This document shows, one piece after another, positions 32,530 to 43,292 of a DNA stretch of 64,000 nt. The number at the start of each line of letters is the position of its first letter. The first letter of the stretch is position 1. The position numbers and the translations under genes were made by a program. Source of the DNA: Lepidodermella squamata (lineage: Eukaryota > Gastrotricha); contig JBLDXI010000021.1 in the NCBI GenBank assembly GCA_047495785.1, positions 1,736,001-1,800,000 of the forward strand. Direction: 5' to 3'. The notes under the pieces were generated by a model. The model was not told the origin of the DNA. It did not search any database and was given only the letters and a program-made list of their open reading frames with translations.

Positions 32530-35500
32530 TCACAGACGAGCCAACTTCTTTTTCGGAATGAACGGCTTAGGCAGCGGGTAGAGACCGCAGGACAGCTTGA
32601 ATTCCGTCATGTCGCTAATGAACACGGACTTCATGCCAGCTGGTCCAGTTGGTTTTTCCGAGGAAACTCCTTTCTCAAAATGTTTTTCCAATGCTGCCTT
32701 GTCCTCAGCTGAAGAAACAACGTGAACGGACAACTTTCGAACGCTATCACTGCCGTTCAAGTTTGAAACAGGGTGGATATTCGTTTTGAAAAACTGAAGA
32801 AGTTCTGCTTTCTCGACTTTACGCAGTTCAGCAACTTCAACCTCGTCGCGATTGAAATGATACCAACGAGATATAATTTCATTCCAGAATTTGCCGGCTT
32901 CTTCAGACATTTTCTTCGACTTCTCGAGACGGCGAACAGCCAGAGCTTCAATATTCTGTTTATACTGCTCTTCGCTCATTTCCTCCAGATCTTTCTGTAA
33001 CAAGGAAAAAAACTTATTAAGGAATTCAAGGAAAACTGCCCATCAATTACTTCAAATTTGGTGAAAAATTCTGCGCATTTCTCTTCCAGAGTGAAGCAAT
33101 CTCGGTCCGATTGAATGATCAATTGTAGACCTTGGCAACCATGGTTACGGCGAATTGAACTATGAACGATATATCCAAGTTGCTGCTTCGTGCGCAGCTC
33201 GTCAAATGCAGGTTCGTGGATGATTTGATGCAAGAGTTCCAACAAAACGTTGCCCCTGATGTTTTCAGGCCCCAGTTGGAAATACAAGTTGATGGCGTTG
33301 TTTGAGTGAACAACGTTTGTTTCAGCCAAGACAAAGTTCGAATGAGCAGGCAACTGAATTTCACGGACGTAACGGCGCTGGTTTTCAGGCAACGGTCGAG
33401 AGTTGAAACCTTTAACCAGACGATCTTCAATGTGGCGACCCAGCTCAACAGCTTTCGGCTGAGATACGTTTCCATACATCAAACCCTCAACACTAATTCT
33501 GCTCAACAGCTGAGGCAAAAAGGCGGTTAGTTCTTCCACTGTGACATTGCTCAAAGCTTGAAGCATTTCGTCATTCGTCCATCGAGTATCGGAAATCACA
33601 ACTGCCGTGTAATACATTGCATGACGGTAAGGCTGTTCAGCCTTGAAGTTTTGGAGATTTCTCTCGAAAGCCTCTGAAAATTAACTGTTGAAATACAATC
33701 GAAATATGGAATTAAAACGTACCTTTTATCACTTTGAAACGGTTTGGATCGGGTTTGAAAGCGCACATTTTGTCGAGGATTTTATCCAGCAAAACGTGTT
33801 GCTTGTGGTTATATCCTGCAATTTGCAGGCTGATTCCATTGAACTATTTTACAGAGATGAGCAAACAAGCTTTAATATACAGACAAAGTTTTACCGTGGC
33901 GTCCAATGAATAACGCAAGCCTGCCAAATCAGCGTTATACGTGTACTCGTTCAGTTCGTCAAGGAAGACTTGAGCGAACAGTTGAGTGAGTACAGTCGAC
34001 TTGGGGTCAGAATACGAGTATGGGGAGTAAATGTGCCACTTAAGATAAGCTTTCGGCAGTTTGAAGCGACTATCAGCCTTGTACCAGAGCTCAGTCATAT
34101 CGGAATTGGCAACCAAAGCAGGAATAGGCGCTTTCTGCTCTGTCTCTGAGCTTTGAATGGAGAAATCAGTAGGGATGAACTCGTTCTTTTCGGGCAGCTT
34201 GAATGCGCTATTCAGCCCAGCACTGTTCCACTCGGACAGAAGATCTTTCGGAATCGGAACCTTGCCGAATTTCGTGCCGTACCATTGCTCCGTGAGATCG
34301 GCCTTATCTTCCACCTTCTTGCTAACAATATCGATGCGCATGTTGTTGGCATTCAACTTGCCGATGCATTCGGCGATGAGATCAGGGGCAAAATTTTCCA
34401 TCGCATACGAGCCGTAGATGGCATCTTCCAACGGATAGACATGCATTGCCGATGTCAGATTAACAACGGCATCGGTCGGCCGGTCCTTATCGCGGAAGCG
34501 GAACTTGATTTTTTTCAACTCACTCTCTTCCTCGAAAATCCACTTTTGCGGCCCGGCTTGCTTCAACATTTCCACATATTGGAAGAAGAGCTTGACGATC
34601 TCATTGATGTGTTTCGTGCCTTCTTCCGACAACTCCATTTCAATGCCGAAAAAGCCGAACCCAACCGCAGGGGCGTAGTTCCCAGCAGCCAAATTGTTCA
34701 CCCAGCCTCGGGCCTTCAGCTCGGATAAAAGGCTCCCTGGACCCTCATGACCGATCAAATGACTGATGTAGCCAAAGGGTTCAGATTTGTAGTGCTCGCG
34801 TGCATCAATTGTAGCGAATTGGAGCGAGAGACTATGAATGTCTTTAATAGGGACAATGTAAAACATTTGGCCCGCATTTTCAGGCTTCATAGGATGACTG
34901 TGCCACCATTCCGGTCGTTTGACGCTACCGTTGCGAACGTCCGAAAACAGAGACACGACATCTTCCTTCAACTTTTCCAAAGGTTCCTTGCCACAAACAG
35001 CGAGGGACATTATATTTGATGAATAGTATTGAGAATGAAACTTCAACAACTCGTCACGGACATTCAGACCTTTGGCACGTGGGGTGGTCTGAAATCAAAT
35101 TCGCAATTAAATTGTGACCTATCCCTATTAATGCCCAACTTACATCCAAAGTTTCGGTGTTTCCAGTTCCGAACTTCGCGAAGTCGTGATTTTGATCCAT
35201 TGTGGATCGGCGGAGTTGATTCACACGCCACGCATCGACCTGAAGATTCTTGTCATTTTCAGAATTAACGGCATTAATCTCTCGAGAAGTTGCCGATTCA
35301 GTAAATAGCGGCGAATGAAAGAATGAGGCGAACCTTAGCAAAGTTATTTTCAATAATTTTGCTCAAGTTGATAACTTCAAAATACCTGTCCAATGCACCA
35401 TGCAGAGCATTTGGTGCAACCTCGAAGTGATAACTTGTCTGATCGTCCGCTGTAAAGGCGTTGGAGTAACCACCATTTTCACTCAGATACTTGCTGTACT

Positions 35501-35998
35501 CATTTTCTTGAGGGTACTTCTCGGTACCCAGAAAAAGCATGTGCTCGCAAAAATGAGCCAAGCCTGGAATGTGCCACGGATCACTGAGATGGCCCACACC
35601 GACTGAAAGGGCAGCTGCCGCTTTGTCTGCTTGGGAATCACTGTAAGAGAAAAACTAAGCATCCATGCCAAAATGGTGTAACTCAAACATACCTAACGAG
35701 TATCACCTTCATTTGATTGCTAAGAATCAATCCGACGTATTCGGCAGTGTCATTGTCGGGCTTCTTAATTTTAATTTCTTTTATAACTTGTAAAGGCGGC
35801 ATTTCGGCTGAACTGGAGAACAAAGCAACTCGTCTACAAAGAAAATGAATTTAATTATTATGGATGAGCATAAAGCTGATTAAACAAAACGAACTTGAAC
35901 GAAGGAATACGAATACTCGTTTTATGAGAAAATATATGGGGAACCCGATGCACCCATGACGAACTAGCGAGCACCGATGTGATGCGTGAAAATAACAT
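32530..35998 (-). CDS. IDE: Insulin-degrading enzyme (M16 zinc metallopeptidase)
   Basis: Zinc protease that clears short peptides such as insulin-like peptides and amyloid fragments. Exons: 35998-35895, 35833-35693, 35640-35386, 35333-35144, 35088-33895, 33843-33723, 33673-33051 and 32994-32530; 1030 aa, close to human IDE (1019). The inverted zinc motif HFCEH is at about residue 111, with the third ligand in [13 protein letters not shown]. Family blocks continue: [76 protein letters not shown]. The first exon encodes a basic, Ser-rich, mitochondrial-type leader and uses an uncommon donor (GTTCGT), so it is less certain. The C-terminus is ARL, matching the peroxisomal PTS1 pattern. It begins 132 nt after sedoheptulokinase. 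Confidence 0.93.
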
Positions 35999-36130
35999 CC
36001 CAAACCTCAAAAAGTAACTGCAACAAGTGTAAAACAAACCTATTCCAAATTTTATCAATTCATTGATAAATAAACAGTAATTCGAACACAAGATACAGCA
36101 AGCCGTGAGCAAATGCTCGTTACCTGAAGG

Positions 36131-37519
36131 TCATGACATAGCTGAGATGGCGGCGCCAAGTGCAGAATTCACTTGATCCACAAAAACAATTTTCATTTTA
36201 GGAAAACACTGGTTAACTGCGCCCTTCATAACGGGAAGAGAAAATGCCTTGCCGACACAGATAAGAGTAGCATCATCATAAAGCGAAAAGAACTCGTCAG
36301 GGTAAAAAGACAATGCATTTCGAACAATTGCTAAACAAGTGGCAGAAAACAGCGCCTTCAAATTCATTGAAGAAGAAGGTTTAATGTTGAAAAGAGACAT
36401 AGTAGTGTTAGGCTCATGTCTCTCCCCAAATAAAGTAGCATTGGCTTCAATGGTCGACTCGCCATCGAACTCAATCGCTCCTATGGTATTCCACAGTTCA
36501 CTTTCAGATGGCGGCAGTATATTCATTGATTCGACAAATTCCATTGTAGCTCGGACTAGAAATGACAGTACGTTTCCGCCATTCAAACTAGCAGCTACTG
36601 CAATAGACGAATCCTTTGCGAAATATGGCCATATGCCTATTTTCGCTGAGTCAGAAGGTAGAACAGAGTTGTCTAGCAATGGTGCCGCAAGTTGGCAACC
36701 TGTGCCGAAATTGAAAACAATAGGCTTCGAACCAGCATCAGATGCTTTTAATGCAGCCAACACTGAACACTGAAAATCGCCCAAAGCAACCAAAACTTCT
36801 GCAGTACGTGGAATCCCAAGCCACTCGGCAGATAAATTTCCGATACTGTCGCCAGGAAACTTGATGATTGGAAGGAATCTCTGGCTATTCGGTAATGCTT
36901 CATTCAACAAATCAAATCGCCAATCATTGGTTTTACAATCAAAAAATCCCCAAGAGTAAGCTAACTGCGTACTTGTAAATATTTTACTGTCATTACCGCC
37001 GCAAATTACCCAGGCGAAAAAATCCATGACAGTTCCGACATGCGCGAATTCATCCAATTTACTAGATTCATACTGTGATATCCAACATAAACTAGCACAA
37101 CCAAACCCTGAGGCCAACAAGTTACCCGAAGACGGTAGCGATTGAATGAAAGTTGAGTCGCACCTAGCGTCTTCCCATGTTATCAAGTTGTGAACAGCTT
37201 TATCAACAATTTGGAAACTCTTTAATTTTTCATCAAATTTCCAGCAATGAGTTTTCCACAAAGTCACGCCGTGCATTTGTCCACAAGGTACTATTTTGTG
37301 CACCAATTTCCGGAGTTCGTATGGTATTTCGGATACGACACTTTCGCATGCCTGGAAAATGGAGATAATATCTTGCTCACGACGAGGCCCGCAATTTCGT
37401 GAAGAATCGTGAGGCTTGCTACTCTCAAACACTAGGTGTCCAGCGATTTCATCAATAACGACAGCCTTCACGTTAGTTGTGCCAATATCAATCCCAATTA
37501 TCATTGATCGGTCACGCAT
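36131..37519 (-). CDS. SHPK: Sedoheptulokinase (FGGY carbohydrate kinase)
   Basis: Phosphorylates sedoheptulose to sedoheptulose 7-phosphate, feeding the non-oxidative pentose phosphate pathway. It is a single uninterrupted frame of 462 aa, near the usual 470-480. FGGY features: N-terminal phosphate loop GIDIGTTNVKAVVIDEIAGH, CGQMHGVTLWKT and ITWEDARC (SHPK has SGQMHGVVFWKT and VTWQDGRC), GFGCASLCWI, ALGDFQCSV, VAASLNGGNVL, LFGERH and a C-terminal ALGAAISAM. The absence of introns is unusual in this window for a gene this long. A later Met (MIIGID) is an alternative start. Acceptor-like signals upstream are weaker than for other genes. Confidence 0.88.
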   Translation of the reverse strand: MRDRSMIIGIDIGTTNVKAVVIDEIAGHLVFESSKPHDSSRNCGPRREQDIISIFQACESVVSEIPYELRKLVHKIVPCGQMHGVTLWKTHCWKFDEKLKSFQIVDKAVHNLITWEDARCDSTFIQSLPSSGNLLASGFGCASLCWISQYESSKLDEFAHVGTVMDFFAWVICGGNDSKIFTSTQLAYSWGFFDCKTNDWRFDLLNEALPNSQRFLPIIKFPGDSIGNLSAEWLGIPRTAEVLVALGDFQCSVLAALKASDAGSKPIVFNFGTGCQLAAPLLDNSVLPSDSAKIGIWPYFAKDSSIAVAASLNGGNVLSFLVRATMEFVESMNILPPSESELWNTIGAIEFDGESTIEANATLFGERHEPNTTMSLFNIKPSSSMNLKALFSATCLAIVRNALSFYPDEFFSLYDDATLICVGKAFSLPVMKGAVNQCFPKMKIVFVDQVNSALGAAISAMS

Positions 37520-39887
37520 GAAGTAGATGACAGTAAAAAGATACTTAACAATCTACTTTCCATAACAATACAAGCTTTAGCGAAAGCTGTAGAAATGACA
37601 AACAACAAAATGGCTGCCTTAAAGCAGCAAAACTATATTTTAAAATATTGATAAATTCAGTCAAAGAGCTATTCAACGTATTTATATCAACAGCAAGTAT
37701 ATGAAAGCTGTTGACATGATGCTGATTGGCAAGCCAAGCCAATATGACTTAATAGTCTCGCATAGCTCCAACCCTAAAGCCTCAAAAAATGAGTATCAGC
37801 TGTGATTAAACCATAACTTCTGATCTGTTTATGTCGGTATCAAGCAACCAACTTCATGTCGTTTCTTTTGCCCCGTGAGGGAAATTTTCATAATGCACTG
37901 GACAAGCCTAAAGCTCATTAATTTGCAAGCTCACTGATTTCTTTGTTCCTTCATAAGCTAGGTAATTGTCTCCACATTGTAAAGAATGCGGTCAAAAATA
38001 AATGAAAGAATCCCTTAAAATCACCTGTTGTATCGCTCGCTGACCACTTGTTACGTCCGACGAACAGTTTCCTGGTAGGGCGAAAAAAACGATATCAAGA
38101 GCATAAGCAGCGTTTGTCAATCTTCGGAGAATAGAAACTGCCGGTAAGCATAAATAGCAAATCATAGAAAACCATGGGAAAATTTCAGCGCAAAGTGAGT
38201 ATTGAATGTCCTCGGAAGCTAGTGAATACTTATGTCTCATCATGCCTGCTTAACACCTCAAGCGATAAAGAGATTATACCTTCATGGCATATCAGAAAAA
38301 CTTGCCTTCTGTGCACAGTGCCGCGCATGAGACAAGTCATGGGCAGTCGCCAAATGGATGAAACAGCATAACACCAAAGCGCCATGTGCCATCCTAAGAG
38401 ATTCTCCGTAACAGGATCTGATCCACTGCCGAGTAACGAGAGACAAACAGAACAGAAATTAATTTAATGAGACTTCAAACTTTCACACCGACACTTCATA
38501 CTAGCTTTTTAACTGATAAAATTAATACTAATAGGTGAAACTAGCTAGTTTTCACGTAGTCACATTGGATAGAAACATCTCAGCTAAGGAAAACTCCCAT
38601 CAGATGGATAATATAGATAAAATGGCGCCAATGTGTCTCGCTTCAATAGGCGAGATAAAAAGCACATAACAGCCAAAATCAAACCTTGAAGCATCCTCAG
38701 TGCTCAGTGAAATTCAAAGAGTATGAGCGAATAAACATGACACGAAACGCGACAATGACGAGAAATTTTCCTAACAACCAGCTAAATCGAAAAGGTAGCC
38801 TCAAGAACCATTGGTCAAGCCAGACTGATCTGCTTGCTATCACTGACGTGACCACGACAAGTCAACAGGAAACACCATGACCACTTGGTACGACGTACGA
38901 CGTACAACGTACAACGTCGCGCACGCCCACGACTTCTTTAGCGTCTCACTTCTTCGACAGCTTACCGCTGCAGCCACTTGCCACTTGCGCCGACTCCGAA
39001 CGAAAAAATTCGCGGGCCTTTAAATAGCAAACTGACCTTTAAATTTTTATAATCAAATTTGTAGAATTTTTAATCGACTCCCTTTATATATGTGAAAATT
39101 AGAGCGCAAACTGTATGGCGCATCTCAGGTATCATCAAGTGGTGTGTACCGCGAATAGCGTGTCTACCTGGAATCTTCTCGGCTGACGTAACTGAAGTTG
39201 GCGGGACAAGCGAAAGCGGGCCATTTTCTCGACTGTTTGCCCAGCGGGCTGTGGACTGTGGGTGTCCAACCGCTTACAATTCTAGTCGTAAGTCGTAAGC
39301 TGCCGACCACGAAGCTCGGTGCTCGTTGGAATGAATCCGTCAGCCGGGGAATTAAGAATGCTGAGTTTCGACGCTCAACCTGACGCCACATTCTCTTCCC
39401 TCTTCCCACGCAATTCTGATATCGGAATATAGAGTTTGATGCTTTTATTATCGTTTCAGGGCTCTGTTAACCACATACACGACTTTGGCGCCTTAGTTTA
39501 AGTGATAAGCGATATTACGTTATTCATGGCTTCAGTGCTCGAAAAACTCATTTTTGTCTCTTAACCGGCCTGACGATTTCTAGAACTATCTCTCGTCTCT
39601 TGTTTTTTGGAGCTCTGTGGGGCTCGCTCCTCTATTGATTGACCATCTCGATCGATGATGATCAGTATAAGTATGTGAAATATGAACAATGAACAATGAA
39701 AAATCTAGCAGTTACTTCAATGGCAGCGAATGCCGCAAATTCATTTAGGAGTTGAACACTTATAAAAGCAATTCCCATTTAAGCTTACAATTATCGATTT
39801 TAAGCTTACTTATCCACTACAAAGCCATATGGGATTTTAAATTGTTACGAATTACTTATATTTATTGTAGGTTTATATTCATAGGGA
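37520..39887. other. Divergent intergenic region
   Basis: 2.4 kb between the divergent sedoheptulokinase and SKI/SNO-like genes. It contains a short ACGTAC-type tandem repeat (38888-38920), a CRE-like TGACGTAA near 39184, and an acceptor-like TTTATTGTAG at 39870 just before the next ATG. Open frames at 38686-38880 and 39092-39409 look spurious. I see no RNA gene. Confidence 0.45.
38888..38920. repeat. Short palindromic tandem repeat (ACGTAC units)
   Basis: Consecutive CGTAC/ACGTAC units separated by GA or A. The units are themselves near-palindromic, so the run can form alternative hairpins. It lies in the divergent promoter region. Confidence 0.6.
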
Positions 39888-41998
39888 ATGGACGAAGTTA
39901 ACGCTGATAGTTTTTCCATGGGATCGTCCTTGGAGCTACTCGCTGCCGTGGCGTCTCGCAGGGGAGACGATTTGAGTGGCGACGCTTTCCTCCGTTTAAT
40001 CACCCCAACTGTGATCAGCACTACTATACCCAACAATGATGAAATCGCTCCTTCTGAATCACCTAAGCGTAACCTTACTCTGAGCGTTCGACTTGTGAAA
40101 TCTGGCGGGCACACGGGAATTCTTGGCACAAACAAAGATGACTTGACTTCCCTGTCGAAACGTCTTGATTTCCGTCTGACATTGGCTCGCAGGATATTAA
40201 ACAGAAATCCATTCAAGAACGCTGTGAATCTTGCATCAGTTTCAATTTTGATTAAGCGTATTCAAGCAGACATGACAAAGCTAGTTTCACTGTCAAGAAA
40301 ACGAGAGACAGCCCCGCCAACCGCTTGTGAAAAAGAATCGCAAACTGATCACTGGTTCAAAGTTGCATCGGATATTACTCAACTCAATCAATATACACAA
40401 ACATTGGATTCTTCTTCATTGCTGTCATCAATTGACATTGATACAATCGATCCTACCATCTCATCAGCTGATTTTGCCGAGCAGGTTGAATCACATGCCA
40501 CGTCTGTTGCTGCTGAATCTGCAAAGTTTTCTGATCCACTTAAGTTAGAAATTGAAGACAGTGATAGAATTTTGGACTCGTTGTTGAATTCGCTTACGGC
40601 TCAGAAAATAGATCAATTGCCCCAAACATCTCGACTCAACGATCAAACGAATCAATGCGCTATAGAATCTTGCAATCCAAATAGTCGTCAGTTGAACCCG
40701 ACTTTTGTCAATATGTTTTGGAACACTTTTCCAGCATTCATCTCTGACTGTGGTCACGTATTTGTCAGACTAGCTGATTTGTCAGCGACTGCCTTACCTG
40801 CCAAGAGCAGTTCCATTTTGAGACAGCGATGCTCCAAGTTGGAAATTCCTATTTTCTCCTGTTCTGACTTGCAGCGGAGCTTTTTAGTAAAGGTAAGTAT
40901 AGATATTGTTGGTTTTGTTTAATTTCAAGAGTCATGTTTTACAATAGTATTGTGGGGCTTCAGCCTGTCGCTCTGCGCTAATAATTAATTGCCAGAATGC
41001 AAAAAACTTACTTGCGTCTTATTGCAAAGACAAATTGAAAGAGTTCGGACTTACTGTCAACGAAATGCAAGTGGCAGTATTCAGCGATGAGGATTCTAAG
41101 AAATTGATTGCATCTCGGCTGAATCTATGCTCTTCGAAATACCTTGAAAGTAAAACCGATGTGATATCGACGAATATGGAAGAAAGCAGTGTCAGACATC
41201 TTCGTCAAAGGAAAGTGGCGGAACCACCCCGTCAAATTACCGATCAAGTAATTTGAAAAACAACGTATGATGATGACCACGTAGTATTTTACTGTAGACT
41301 CGAAAAATACAAGCTGCACCGCTTCCTGCTGATATGCCATCCATTGATACTACGATCGTAAATGTCGTCTCTAGTAATTTGCCGGAAACCAAAAGCATGG
41401 AAGCTTCAATTTCCCAAGATTCTTCTGTTAACCCTCCGACCGGCTCTCGTCATAGACTATGGACTCATGCGCAGATTTACAACCACTGCGTTACTCAAAA
41501 TCCTGCTTCATCGTTGAAACCGATGATGAAAAAAAGAAAGCGAAAGGCAAAGGACTGTTTTGATATCAGCAAACCAAGGAGAAAATACACCAAACAGACA
41601 CCGCAGCCAGTTACCACCGAATCGAAAACTACGAAACGAAAGGTTCGCAAATGTGTACCCGATAAAGTTGGGGCAGTATTAATTTCTGGCTCTAAACCTA
41701 TGAAAGTAAAAGCTGTTGGAGGCGCTACATCGATGCCATGTAAATTTGGCACCTTGACTCCACATCTCTTTGTGCTACCCAGTGCAAGCTGCATTCGGTG
41801 TGAGAATTGCCGGTTATTCTTTTCGCCGCTTGCTTTCACCCGGCACTGTGGGGGCAATAGACTACACCCTGAAAAATTGAGTGGTAAGTCGGCTCGTGCA
41901 TTTAAACATGGCTTTTTGTATCTATTGAACTGTATTTAGAGTCGCAGCGGGGTGAATGGTCACATTTTTGCGAGAAACTTCGTCAATTGCGTGGTTAG
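39888..41998 (+). CDS. SKI/SNO (DAF-5-like) transcriptional co-regulator, divergent
   Basis: Probable SMAD-pathway co-regulator. Exons 39888-40892, 40948-41247, 41298-41883 and 41940-41998 give 649 aa. The DACHbox/SKI-SNO-DAC domain seems to span the first intron: LPAKSSSILRQRCSKLEIP, SCSDLQRSFLVK/YCGASA, then ALIINCQNAKNLLASY, resembling SKI's LPQILN...SCGLITKTDAERLC in spacing. Near the C-terminus, LPSASCIRCENCRLFFSPLA followed by a His and a Trp (EWSHFCEKL) matches the Cys-rich SMAD4-binding domain of SKI (SPSAACIQCLDCRLMYPP). Between them is a long Lys-rich insertion (MKKRKRKAKDC), and the first 280 residues are unique and Ser-rich. There is no C-terminal coiled coil. Sequence identity is low, so DAF-5 orthology is inference. 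Confidence 0.62.
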
Positions 41999-42279
41999 CA
42001 AGCCTCATAATCCATTCTGCTGTATCCGGTTGAAAGCAATTAAATTCGAATAATATTTATCTCCGGGACTTTTCCCTTTGGTCACCCGTTCTGAGTTTAT
42101 CCTTTTACAGTTCATTGTGCCTAGGCAATTTTTGTGCTTTGCACTGAATTGAATCGTGGACTTTATCAAGCTCTAGTCTCCGATTTTATTACGGAAATTT
42201 TACTTTTGATACTTTGGCTTATCAAGAAACACAGGCTGTTCAAATTTGTCTTCTTCGATTTTAGTGTTGTTAATGAGAG

Positions 42280-42981
42280 ATGGCGAAACAGTACAGCACT
42301 GAAGCTGTGCTTGGTTATTCATGGGAGCAAGCTGTATCAGGTTTTTGGCTGCGTTATCCTAATCCCTTCAGTCGTCACGTGCTAACTGAGGATGTGATTG
42401 ATCGGTATATCGATTCCGCTGGCCGCCTGCACACTCGACGTCTTTTCAAGAAAACGAATAGCATGCCGAACTGGGTTGGCGCAGTTGTTCCGAAATCGTC
42501 GCCGAAAGACATTTGGATTGTCGAAGATTCGGTTGTTGACTACACAAATAAAACCCACATAATTCGCACAGTAAATGCTGGCTTTTCTTATGTTATGGTA
42601 AATATTCAGTCTTTTGTTTGCTTTTCGCACTTTAAATTTTATCTTCAGAAACTAACGGAGACCGCCGTCATTTCGCAAGCAACACCTCAAAACGCTTTAT
42701 GGAAGCGTAGTGCCCATGCCGTGTCGCAACTATACGGCGTTGCTACAGCTCTTCAGATGTTTGCCATTGAGCGCTATAAACGCAATGCCGTAAATGCTTA
42801 CAAGGGCTACAATATGGTGCTTAATCAGCTCTATGGAAATGCTGCTGCCGTCTCAGAAACATCCGAACTAGCTAAAAAGTTGGAAAAGCTAAGACAATCC
42901 GCTCGGAAAGCCGGCGAAATAGCCAGCGAAGAACTTGTTCATTCCGGTCTCGGTGCCGCTGGGGTGCAGTTCAGGAAATGA
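42280..42981 (+). CDS. PRELID1: PRELI/MSF1-domain protein (PRELID1/Ups1-like lipid transfer)
   Basis: Intermembrane-space carrier that moves phosphatidic acid between mitochondrial membranes with a TRIAP1/Mdm35 partner, supporting cardiolipin synthesis. Exons 42280-42597 and 42649-42981 give 216 aa. PRELI motifs: SWEQAVSGFWLRYPNPFSRH, VLTEDVIDR, LHTRRLFKKTNSMPNW, DIWIVEDSVVDYTNKTH. The C-terminal helical half (SQLYGVATALQMFAIERYK, KGYNMVLNQL) matches PRELID1. The 51-nt intron has no stop in frame, so an unspliced 17-aa insertion is formally open; the family alignment has no such insertion. An acceptor TTTTAG at about 42264 precedes the ATG. The SDAD1 gene starts 311 nt downstream. Confidence 0.88.
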   Translation: MAKQYSTEAVLGYSWEQAVSGFWLRYPNPFSRHVLTEDVIDRYIDSAGRLHTRRLFKKTNSMPNWVGAVVPKSSPKDIWIVEDSVVDYTNKTHIIRTVNAGFSYVMVNIQSFVCFSHFKFYLQKLTETAVISQATPQNALWKRSAHAVSQLYGVATALQMFAIERYKRNAVNAYKGYNMVLNQLYGNAAAVSETSELAKKLEKLRQSARKAGEIASEELVHSGLGAAGVQFRK

Positions 42982-43292
42982 TCGAACGACACATCCATGC
43001 GCGCCACAATCGTCGTTGTGTCCATTAAAAATAAATACTAAATGTGCCTCGGCATTAACAAGCTCAATCCTCGTGAAAATATACAAAAATGTACTTTTAT
43101 TAGTCCTCGCTACATAAAGGTATAAAAATACACTTCTATTCTGCAAATACTACGCTATTTCAAAGATCACACACGTATACACGTTTGGAGAGTGTTCCTG
43201 CGCCGCTAGATTTCTTCTAAACTACAGAAATTGATTCCGATGACATTAAAATATTTTGATACAATTGTTTTTTTGTTAATTTTAGAATTTAA
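42982..43292. other. Intergenic stretch
   Basis: 311 nt between PRELID1 and SDAD1; AATAAA near 43030 probably ends the PRELID1 transcript, and TTTTTTTGTTAATTTTAG at about 43286 precedes the SDAD1 ATG. Nothing else seen. Confidence 0.45.

Noticed and set aside
34153-34728. 191-codon plus-strand frame inside IDE
   Set aside because: Antisense shadow of a large IDE exon whose minus-strand translation matches IDE throughout.
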